Assembly: GCA_032716605.1 (NCBI GenBank)
Contig: CM064572.1
Span: 43,796,703-43,860,702 of the forward strand
Source of the DNA: Paralithodes platypus
Lineage: Eukaryota; Arthropoda; Malacostraca; Decapoda; Lithodidae
Length of the DNA: 64,000 nucleotides
Direction: 5' to 3'
The notes below the pieces were generated by a model that was not told where the DNA came from, ran no database searches, and was given only the letters and a program-made list of their open reading frames with translations. A program made the translations under genes and the position numbers. This document shows positions 55,340 through 64,000 of this stretch, piece by piece (within the stretch, counting starts at the first letter, position 1; every line of letters begins with the position of its first letter).

Positions 55340-56460
55340 TGTTATGCGACGTTATAATATAACGCACTTTAAAATAATTCTTTATTTCCACCTTAGGAAA
55401 GCTGAGAACTATAGATACTCAACTGGTACACAAATCACTTCAATATTATAAATTTCATATCAATCACAATCAATGTCACAGAATACACAATTGAGGTTCA
55501 CACGTTTTATTTCTTATTTAGCTAGGGTACAAACATAGAATTAGGATCGAGTCTTATATATAGAGATAAGCTCGAATCAATCATACATAAATAATAGTAT
55601 AGCTATATATAATCCTGATCAATATAACTTCAGGAATGAATAAAATAGGATCACAAAATAGTACATGTAAATACACATAATGTTACTACATTAATCACAA
55701 AGTAAACACAGAGAGGTTGGTTTCTGATGGTAAACTGGCAACCACGAGGTAGCTTGCCGAGAGGTAAATAAAGGTTACTGTGGAGGCATACGCACAATGA
55801 GAAGGTTATATGAAATTTTAGGATATTAAATGATGTGTGAAAAACTTTTACATTAATTCAACGTATACAAGAAATAGATCTCAAGTAACTCATAGAGTCA
55901 CAATACTGAATATAAATTCAATGATAAGGTAAATAAATACAATAGTCAGTATGAGTGATTGAGATTCTCGGCGGGTGAGAAGTTAATGCGACGTGAATGA
56001 TGGGAATTTAATAATTGACTCAAACAATGCTTATCCTGAGTTTGAAATCAGCAAGCATAATATTTAGAATAGTCTAACTAAGAGACTGACACGTAATTAC
56101 TCTCTGTGAATGACTTATACATGCAATCACGTACCCTGCTAATCATAATATATGTAACAAGATCTGAATGAGCGTTCACTGGAATTTACATATAAGGTGC
56201 ATGTAATTAATTCCAAATGAATATATGTATAGTTCTTATCCGGAATATAGGAAACTATATTCCAAGAATTATATATATATCAATTCCACGTATAGGAGTA
56301 TGTTGTGTTCTCTAAAAGCGAGCGACGGTAGCCACAAGAAGAGAAGAATAATCTGTATAGTACGTTATTATGAACTCTAGCATATCTTGCTTAACCCTTC
56401 GCTAATAATCATCAAAATCACTTTATCAAACTAGAGGCACTTAAATGATTTGAGTAGAGA
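55340..56460. other. Unassigned AT-rich stretch
   Basis: About 1.1 kb without a supported ORF or repeat match in the window. It begins TGTTATGCGACGTTATAA directly after the TA block, which could be the TG end of a solo LTR, but no matching CA end or partner was found. Confidence 0.4.
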
Positions 56461-56489
56461 AGTAGGAGCCCATGAGAGGATATGGTAAC

Positions 56490-57345
56490 ATGTGGTTATG
56501 TAATGCCTGGATTGTGGCAAAAGTGTCTGTAGCTGAATTAGATGCGGAAATCTGCTTTAGCTATCATGCCAAGTGGAGTACTTCTCTTGGTGTAGTGGTC
56601 AGAGCGCTCGCCTCCCACGTGGCGGGACCGAGATCGAATCTCGCCCGGGCCGGGCCCAAAAACATTTGTGGGCGAATTTCGACATCAGACGCAGTTCGGA
56701 TGTGATTGTAAATATTGTAAATTGTAATTGTAAGTCATTGTTAAGTCGGCAAAATTAGTATGGTGTCGTTTCGAGGTCACTTCACTGGTGGCAGCTGTAA
56801 AGGGATATCTGAGAGGCTTAGTTGGGGTGCTGTACATATAGGCTATGTAAAACCCCATGGTGTACTGGCTTGCCTTAACTGGTTGGCTACAACAGTTGCT
56901 AAGGGTATGGCTCTCAGAAATTCTGAGATGATGTCCCAGTGACCCCTGTTCGTTGGGGAGGTATGGTTGCAGATGGGGTGTTCCTGCACTGCCTCCTCGC
57001 CGTGGTGTGTGACCCGGCAACTGACGGAAATAAGGGATGTCGCTTGTGATCGTTGTCTCGGAGCCTCGCTGTAGTTGACACGCTCAGACATGTGCCTCGC
57101 TTGCTTACGCTCACTCGGAGTCTTCGCTACCTGGATGATAAAGTAATGTAATGCCTGGATTGTGGCAAAAGTTTATGTAACTTAATTAGATGAGTCATTG
57201 TTAAGTCGGCAAATATACTATGTTGATGTTTAGAGGTCACTTCAGTGACTGCGAACGCTGTACAATCTTGCTGACACCAGGGGACGTCTTCTTCACACAC
57301 ACTCTCTAGCTCGCTCACACAACACTTCATTGGGATCACTAACAC
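56490..57345. repeat. Locus repeated twice (56.49 and 57.14 kb)
   Basis: TAATGCCTGGATTGTGGCAA (56500 and 57149) and, further on, GTCATTGTTAAGTCGGCAAA (56733 and 57193) through GAGGTCACTTCA recur in the same order. Copy 1 has about 187 extra bases between these landmarks. Both copies diverge after the GAGGTCACTTCA segment. No coding function recognised. Confidence 0.75.
56545..56732 (+). mobile_element. tRNA-derived SINE-like insert
   Basis: CTTGGTGTAGTGGTCAGAGCG gives an A box, CTCGCCTCCCACGTGGCGG resembles an anticodon arm with a CTCCCAC loop, and GAGATCGAATCTCGC gives a B box at normal spacing. A unique body and an A/T-rich tail (ATTGTAAATTGTAATTGTAA) follow. The second copy of the locus at 57.19 kb lacks it, which delimits the insert. 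No clear target duplication. Confidence 0.7.
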
Positions 57346-57589
57346 TGTCTTTGATTATACGTCTTAAGGGGATTTTGGCTAACCCCTACGGAAGTAGTTC
57401 TCCGAATCGATATTTCACAATTAAGCACGTTCGCCCAGGAGGGAGAGGTACCCGAAAGTGAATTAGATTTTGCCTACCTCAATCTTAGGCCCGGGTAGGT
57501 GATATTCCGTTTTAATTAAGGTGTACAGGTGTGGCATTTCGGAATATAAGAGGCATGCGTGATACAGTTTTTTATTCATGCTAAGGTTA
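57346..57589. other. Unassigned non-coding stretch
   Basis: No supported feature. Confidence 0.5.
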
Positions 57590-58077
57590 TTAACCCTTAA
57601 TTAGCGGCGAGCAACATAAGTCGAGTTAAAAAAAGCTGGACTATGTGGCGGCGCTCGACATAACTCGAGTGGCAATTTCAGCACGTAATGTGGCTGAGAG
57701 AGAGAGACAAGTGGTGGCAGGAGACTAGCGAGCGTATGACTGCTCCAGACCACCGCGGCGAACCTACTGACACAAATCTCAGCTCCCTCCTCCCTCTCTC
57801 ACTCGCTACATACTCAATTATGTACTGAAAGTACCGAATTACCTGCTTTTTGCACTCGCGTTGCACGGTTATTGCAAGAAAACTATCCATCATACAAGGA
57901 TCGTTATGGTGTCATTCGAAAGCTCTGTTTATGCCCTTTCAGGGATAGGTACTTGTTTTACGTTCTGGGTCTTATTTAGGCATGAAAATGATCACGTAAA
58001 CAGCCCTATTTTGGCTAAAAACACCCCGCTGTGCGGTACACATAAATAAACCGCATAGGCCGCTCGTAAGGTGTTAA
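57590..58077 (+). mobile_element. TTAA MITE, family M1, young copy 1
   Basis: The body (57594-58073, 480 bp) lies between TTAA 57590-57593 and 58074-58077, with ends CCCTTAATTAGCGG and CACCTTACGAGCGG (inverted). By eye it differs at only about two positions from the copy at 59117-59596. Confidence 0.85.
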
Positions 58078-58635
58078 GGTTCCTAAAATTATGTTACATA
58101 TATCCTGATAATGGTGAATACATTCTTTATTTATTAATATTAGTTTGAGGTATGAAGATGCCTTGATGATTGGATGATACATTTCTTCCTCGTCTTTCCC
58201 TCCCCTTTTCCATTCTGATGGCACAACCATCACTTCTTCCTATGAGAAAGCTGATCTCTTTGCTCAAACTTTTGCCAGAAACTCTACCTTGGATGATTCC
58301 GGTGCTAATCCTCCCTCTTCTACTTATGCCTAATATCCTAATCTCTTCTAAAGATGTACTTTCTACCCTCTCTGGGCTTAATACTAAGAAGGTCTACGGT
58401 CCGGACGGTGTTCCTCCTGTTGTACTTAAAAACTGTGCTTCCGTGCTGACCCCCTGCCTAGGCAAACTCTTTCGTCTCTGTCTCTCCTCTAACATCTTTC
58501 CTTCTTGCTGGAAGTTTGCTCTCATTTAACCTGTCCCAAAGAAGGGTGACCGCTCTCAACCCTCCAACTATCGTCCAATTGCTCTCATCTCTTGTATCTC
58601 TAAAGTTTTTGAAACTATTCTTGCTTCCAAATTTC

Positions 58636-59065
58636 TTAACCCTTAAAGAGCGGGGTCGGACTTAAGTCCGGTTCCTATTTGCAGCAAGTTAGGAGCATTA
58701 TTAAGGCTTTTAAAGGGTTAAAATAGAGTGCAAATGGCCGGGAGCGCAGCGGGCCAGACAGCCGACTCCCAGGGCTTACCGCCGCCCATTAACTCATGTT
58801 CCCTGTGTTCTCGAGAGGCCGGCAGTGTAGCCAGTAGTGAGCATAGCTGGGAAAAATATGCCGCTATACGCTAAACTCCCATGTAACTGGTATCACTATA
58901 TGAGAACCACGAGTGCTACGTAGCTCGTTCTGGTCTCATTTTGAAGCTTTTAGCGTCTAGTTTTTTGCTAAATATATTTTTTTTCATGCAGATACTTGAT
59001 TTATCATGCAGGAAGGCCTGAATATGCCCAAATAAGCCCAAAACCCCCCGCTAGACAAGGGTTAA
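58636..59065 (+). mobile_element. TTAA MITE, M1-related, inside the LINE RT
   Basis: The body (58640-59061, 422 bp) has ends CCCTTAAAGAGCGGGG and CCCTTGTCTAGCGGGG (inverted) with TTAA on both sides. It carries the 14-bp palindrome CGGACTTAAGTCCG. Removing it rejoins LINE codons directly at TTAA. Confidence 0.8.
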
Positions 59066-59112
59066 GCATTTCTCTTCTCATAATCTGCTCTCAGATCGCC
59101 AGTATGGCTTCC

Positions 59113-59600
59113 ATAACCCTTATTTAGCGGCGAGCAACATAAGTCGAGTTAAATAAAGCTGGACTATGTGGCGGCGCTCGACATAACTCGAGTGGCAATT
59201 TCAGCACGTAATGTGGCTGAGAGAGAGAGACAAGTGGTGGCAGGAGACTAGCGAGCGTATGACTGCTCCAGACCACCGCGGCGAACCTACTGACACAAAT
59301 CTCAGCTCCCTCCTCCCTCTCTCACTCGCTACATACTCAATTATGTACTGAAAGTACCGAATTACCTGCTTTTTGCACTCGCGTTGCACGGTTATTGCAA
59401 GAAAACTATCCATCATACAAGGATCGTTATGGTGTCATTCGAAAGCTCTGTTTATGCCCTTTCAGGGATAGGTACTTGTTTTACGTTCTGGGTCTTATTT
59501 AGGCATGAAAATGATCACGTAAACAGCCCTATTTTGGCTAAAAACACCCCGCTGTGCGGTACACATAAATAAACCGCATAGGCCGCTCGTAAGGTGTTAA
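59113..59600 (+). mobile_element. TTAA MITE, family M1, young copy 2, inside the LINE RT
   Basis: The body (59117-59596, 480 bp) is flanked by ATAA on the left and TTAA on the right; one flank has mutated. LINE coding (QYGFH then GRSTGDLLSYL) resumes on the other side. Confidence 0.85.
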
Positions 59601-60893
59601 GGGTCGCTCTACTGGTGATCTTCTTTCATATCTTACTAACTCTTGGTCATCCAACTTTCGGGACTTCGGTGAGACTTTTTCTGTTGCACTAGACATATCG
59701 AAGGCCTTCGATAGGGTCTGGCACAAATCTTTAATTTCCCAACTGCCCTTTTTCGGTTTCTGTCCCTCCATCTGTGACTTTGTCTCTAATTTCTTTTCCA
59801 GCTGTTCCATAGCTGCGGTTGTGGATGACCATCGCTCAATTCCTCATCCTATCAACTTCGGTGTTCCTCAGGGTTCTGTCCTATCTCCTATTCTCTTTCT
59901 AGTTTTCATAAATGATCTTCTTAACTGTACATCTAGTCCCATCCATTCATATGCAGACGACTCTACTTTACACCACTCGATTAGTTTTCCAGAACGCCCC
60001 AGCCAGCAGTCCCTCAAAAGTAAACTTAATGAAGCCATAAAATGCTTATCTTCTGATCTAGCTACTATTTCCAATTGAGATAGAGAAAACCTTGTTACAT
60101 TTAATGCTTCCAAAACTCAATTTATCCATCTTACTACCCGTCAGGAACCTCCAGAGGACTATCCCTTATTCTTCAACAATACAAAAATCAACCCTTCATC
60201 TTCCCTCAATGTTCTCGGTGTCTCTTATTCTTCTGCTCTCACTTGGAAAGACCATATTACCAGTCTCGCTAATGCAGCCTCCCAGAAGCTGGGTGTGCTC
60301 AACCGCCTCAAGGGGTTCTTACCCCTGCGCAGCTACTTGCTCTGTACAGGGGCACAGTGCGTCCTTGTATTGAGTATTGTTCACATGTGTGGGGAAGATC
60401 CTCTCACACCGCACTCCTAGATAAGTAGAAAGGAAAGCCTTTCGTATAATTAACTCCCGTCCACTCACCAACTCTCTGCAATCTCTCTCTCTTCGCCGCA
60501 ATGTTGCATCTCTCTCACTATTCTATCGCTACTACAATAATCAGTGTTCCTCGGAGCTTTCCCAGTGTATACCACCTCCTCTACGTAGGGTATGTAGTAC
60601 CCGCCTTGCAACACAATCCCACCCCTACTCTGTGCAACTCTCCAACCCAAGAGTGAAACGATATTATCAGACTTTCTTCTATTCAACTGCTGAGCTCTGG
60701 AACTCTCTCCCAGAATCAGTCTTTCCCTCTTCCTATGACTTAAATTGCTTCAAACTCTGTGTGTCCAGGCATTTTAGCTCGAATGTCCCTTGATTTCGGC
60801 CCTGTCACTCTTTGAAATCTGGGGGAGGCACTCGCTGCAGGCAGTTATGCCTTTTGTCTCCCTCATTCACATAGAAAACAAATAATAATTTCT

Positions 60894-61070
60894 GCTTTGG
60901 CTGCAGACAGGTAATTTGGGTATGATATGGAACGAATTGATAATGATGAGGATTAGGAGAATTTCATTTGTTTGCCCTCTTAGCTGTTGCAGTGGTGCAT
61001 AGGATTACCTGGTTGTAAATGAGGAAACTGAAGAGGTCGGTGCTGCATTTCCATGAACATTTCCTCGCTG
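60894..61070. other. Spacer between two LINEs
   Basis: Unique sequence with no supported feature. Confidence 0.5.
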
Positions 61071-61290
61071 TACAAAGGAGTACAAAGGAAATCAAGCAAC
61101 AACATATCTAGTGACCCTTCTAGGTTGCTTGTCCTCCAAAACACTGAGGATCAAGTGTCCAAACAGTGGTTTAGAGCGGGTAAGGGAACATTGGAAAGGG
61201 AACTACTGCCCTGGAACTAATGTCCGTGGCAGGATTAGGAAGTTAGTAGGGGACAGATGGGTTAGTAACTAAGGGGGGGATAAAATAAAG

Positions 61291-62931
61291 TTATTCATTT
61301 ACAAACGCAGTCAGTCGCGGGTTTGATGCGAGATATTTGTCTATGCAGAGTTTAAATGAATCAACGGTGATGCAGTCTATAACGTTTCGGGGAAGCCCAT
61401 TCCACAAGTTGACAACTCGATTGAAGAAGAAATTCTTAGATTCGTGTGAGTTAAAAGATTTACCAATAATTTTTCAACCGTTTCCCCGCGTGTAATTAGA
61501 TTGGTTGATAGTGAAGTACTTATTACAGTTCATATTGTCGATGCCTTTGATGATTTTGAACACTTGAATTAAGTCACCTCTTAATCTGGACTGGGTTAAA
61601 GGAAATAGATTTAATTCTGTAAGACGCTCTTCGTATGTTTTTTTTCTTTAGGCTAGGTATCATTTTGGTAACTCTACGTTGAACTCGTTCTAGCTTGTTT
61701 ATATCTTTTTGGTAATAAGGACACAAGGATTGAAGCAGTATTCCAGAAGAGGGCGGACTAAGGAATTGTAAAGGGTTAGGATATCTTCTTTGGATTTATG
61801 CTCAAATGACCTGCCTATAAAGCCAATTATTTTGTTTGCCTTCTTAACAACTTCTGAACATTGTTGACTCGGTTTTAGGTTACTCGATATTGTTACTCCC
61901 AGATCGGTTTCTCTGTTTACATTCTTAAGCTGAGTGCCATTCATCGAATAGTTTGCTTTCTCATTTAGGTATCCGATATGTAGTACTTTACATTTATCCG
62001 CATTGAAACTCATTTGCCAAATTTGGGCCCAACATGACAATTTATCTAGATTGTGTTGCATATCGTCAGCTTGTTCTTTTGAGAGTACGCTATTTGCAAT
62101 TTTTGTATCGTCAGCAAATTTTGAGATTGTACAGGTGAGACCCTCATCTATGTCGTTGATGTAAATTAGAAAGAGAATTGGTCCTAGTACCGATCCCTGG
62201 GGTACCCCGCTACTTACATTGGTCCATTTAGATGCCTTACCGTTTATGACTACTCTTTGCTTTCTGTAGCTGAGCCAATTTTCTATCCATTTCAACACAC
62301 CGTCTTGTATTCCATGCGCTTTTAGTTTTAGCAGTAAACGCTTGTGGGGAACTTTGTCAAAGGCCTTTTGAAAATCAAGGTATATAATATCTACAGCTTT
62401 ACTCTCATCGTAGAGGTTGAGGATATCGTGGAAGAAGTCTAAGAGGTTTTTAAACAGGAACGTTTTTTACGAAAGCCGTGTTGAGTATCTTTAAGTATGT
62501 TATTTTCCTCTAAGTGATTTACGAGTCTGTCTCGTATGACCGTTTCTAGCATTTTACATACAACTGAGGTTAAGCTAATTGGACGATAGTTACTGGGTAG
62601 GGATTTGCTGCCTTTTTTTAATATCGGTGTTACGTTTGCTAGCTTCCACTGATCGGGCATAGTTCCAGACTGCAAGGATTTATTTAATAGTAATGTCAGT
62701 GGTTTAGAGAGCTCATCCTTAGCTTCCTCTAGAACTCTAGGCGATTGTATCAGGTCCAGGCGTTTTATTTACCTTGAGTTTATCTAAACAATTCAATACT
62801 TCTCTCTCTGTAACGGTGATATTGCTTAGAACATCTGAATTATCAATCTGAATCGGCGATGGTGTAGGGATATCACTGAGGTATTCTGTTGTAAAAACTG
62901 ATGCAAAGAAGGTATTGAGGGCATTACTCAT
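61291..62931 (-). pseudogene. CR1 reverse transcriptase
   Basis: Open segments lie at 62737-62931 (VNKTPGPD), 62439-62675 (NYRPISLTS, QHGFRKKRSC) and 61699-62298 (SGVPQGSVLGP, FADDTKI). The C-terminal region follows down to a stop at 61291-61293. Frame breaks near 62300-62450, 62676-62736 and 61640-61730. All RT blocks are present, so it is a near full-length but inactive copy. Confidence 0.85.
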
Positions 62932-63125
62932 TTGTACTTCGTCTTTGGTGTATTCTCCATTTTCATCGACTAACGGTCCAACAGTTGAAGTAACTACTTT
63001 TTTCTTTCTGATATAACTATAGAATTCTTTCGGGTTTGTTTTAATTTGATTCGCAATATGTAACTCTAAGGTCTTTTTACTTTGCTTAATTAACTTTTTG
63101 GCTTTGCGTCGTAGCTCTACAAATT

Positions 63126-63999
63126 TCAGCCGTTCTTCGTCATTTTGTGAAATTTTAATCTATCATTAGCAAATTTTTTAGCAAGCAGGCAGTTTGAAAT
63201 ATCTTTATTCCACCATTTGGGCTTATTATTATGGCCTGGATGCCGTATTTTCGATGGTATGCAGTCTTGCACTGCTTTTAGGTAAGTGGCTTCGAATAAC
63301 TTCCAAGATGTATTTATGTCGTTATTGTGAATTAAAAAGCTCCAGTCAGTTTCTTTAAACATAGCTCTAAGTTTATGGAAGTTTGCTTTCTTGAAATTAG
63401 GGACATTTTCGATGCTACTATTTGGTTCGTTACTAGTAAACTTTAAACTGAAAGTTATCGTACGATGGTCGCAGTTACTGAATTCATCACCAACATTCAA
63501 ATTCTCTATTAATTCTTCTTTTGTTGCAAGTACAATGTCAAGAACGTTATTACCACGGGTCGGCGTTCGAACAAATTGATAAAGCGAACTCTCTTGCAAG
63601 TTTGTATACAAGTCATGTCCGGAGTGTGAAGTAAGAGTATCGCCCCACTTGGTCACAGGTAAATTAAAGTCGCCAAAAATTACGGTATCTTGTGAGTTAC
63701 TTACATCTGCAATTTGTTCGTAAATTTCTCGGTCAGTTTGCACTGATTGAGCTGGAGGTCTGTATATTAATGCAAGTATTATTTTTGTACCTTTATTATT
63801 CTTTATTAGCAAAAAAGATGCATCAACGTTCACAATTTGAGGTTTTGACAAGAGGGTAGGGTTAAGACTTTGTTTGATATAAAGTAAAACGCCACCTCCA
63901 TTTCGATTTATTCAGCTTTTCTCAAACATTTCATAACCGGGAAGTGAATACTCTGCTAAAAAGTCTCTATCTTCTGTATTGAGCCAAGATTCTGTTATG
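63126..63999 (-). pseudogene. CR1 apurinic-type endonuclease domain (partial)
   Basis: Shows GDFNLP near 63665, GHDLY, and the CDHRTITF motif with the Asp-His pair near 63470: the hallmark residues of the APE-type endonuclease that nicks target DNA for LINE priming. A TGA near 63913 interrupts the upstream part (NGGGVLLYIKQSL lies after it). The N-terminus is off the window. Confidence 0.82.
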
Positions 64000-64000
64000 C

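Larger units (their letters stand above)
58170..60793 (+). pseudogene. LINE reverse transcriptase (Jockey group), interrupted
   Basis: Recognisable in order: KKVYGPDGVPPVVLKNC, PVPKKGDRSQPSNYRPIAL, (MITE), (MITE), DISKAFDRVWH, GVPQGSVLSPILFLVFIND and SYADDSTLH (catalytic Asp pair near 59955), then the C-terminal region with ELWNSLPESVF. Stops at 58526-58528 and 60076-60078 and several frame changes after 60090 disable it even without the MITEs. Between the two MITEs only 47 bp of RT sequence (QYGFH end) remain. Confidence 0.83.
58160..60893 (+). mobile_element. Jockey-group LINE, 5'-truncated, with two nested MITEs
   Basis: RT sequence starts near 58170 and the ORF ends at a TGA at 60791-60793, followed by a short 3' region ending in AAACAAATAATAAT. 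There is no endonuclease, so it is 5'-truncated. It is interrupted at 58640-59061 and 59117-59596. Confidence 0.8.
61071..64000 (-). mobile_element. CR1-clade LINE, long copy running off the window
   Basis: Read on the minus strand: endonuclease, RT, then a 3' UTR (61071-61290) ending in two TACAAAGGA-type units (CCTTTGTACTCCTTTGTA in element sense). It is the same family as the copies in bodies B and B'. The 5' end lies beyond 64000. Confidence 0.88.

Noticed and set aside
56583..56650. Functional tRNA-Gly gene
   Set aside because: A and B boxes and an anticodon-like arm are present, but the acceptor stem does not pair and a SINE-like body follows.

Overview
The window reads as eukaryotic nuclear DNA made almost wholly of mobile elements. 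CR1- and Jockey-type LINEs, a Ty3-type LTR element primed by tRNA-Leu, many short TTAA-flanked MITEs, tRNA-derived SINE-like pieces and abundant (TA)n, (TC)n and (TATG)n repeats fit an arthropod, quite possibly a decapod crustacean. That assignment is inference from repeat style, not from a diagnostic gene. No bacterial operon, rRNA, CRISPR array or intact conserved housekeeping gene was found. A run of exactly 100 N (4442-4541) marks a scaffold gap.

Left part (1-9.86 kb). A 128-bp direct repeat and a three-copy dispersed repeat (about 280 bp) lie in the first 3 kb, around a broken LINE reverse transcriptase split by a TTAA-flanked MITE. From 3362 to 4577 there is the only candidate host gene: a tandem series of short exons, three of them phase-0 cassettes of 81, 72 and 72 nt with the same Pro/Thr/Ser-Lys-Arg layout, separated by clearly related introns and ending in a short terminal exon. 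The scaffold gap falls inside this array. More MITEs, two long poly-G tracts and a fold-back element inside (TA)n follow.

Centre (9.86-52.12 kb). This is a 42-kb array of one Ty3-type retrotransposon family on the minus strand: five LTRs of about 2.04 kb and six gag-pol bodies. Letting A, B and C be the bodies, the order is LTR1-A-B-LTR2-C-LTR3-A'-B'-LTR4-C'-LTR5, so a 20.1-kb unit occurs twice in tandem. A and B are joined without an LTR at a 9-bp microhomology (CGGCCATCA) that covers the gag start codon. B and B' carry the same truncated CR1 LINE in integrase/RNase H sequence, with a 7-bp target duplication. All bodies share the same nonsense codons and frame breaks in pol, so the array grew by DNA-level duplication after the element was already dead, not by repeated retrotransposition. 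gag (CCHC knuckle), protease (DTGA), RT (YLDD), RNase H and integrase are all recognisable, followed by a pol C-terminal tail; no envelope-like ORF is present.

Right part (52.12-64 kb). Immediately beyond the array are a perfect 27-bp inverted repeat that duplicates a tRNA-like B box, then three TTAA MITEs of different families set end to end on shared TTAA sites. Simple repeats and unassigned AT-rich DNA follow, then a locus repeated twice (56.5 and 57.15 kb) whose first copy is interrupted by a tRNA-derived SINE-like insert, giving a natural empty site. A Jockey-type LINE (58.17-60.8 kb) is interrupted by two MITEs only 47 bp apart; one of them is nearly identical over 480 bp to another MITE 1.5 kb away. 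The window ends in a long 5'-open CR1 LINE on the minus strand (61.07-64 kb), the same family as the copies nested in the array.
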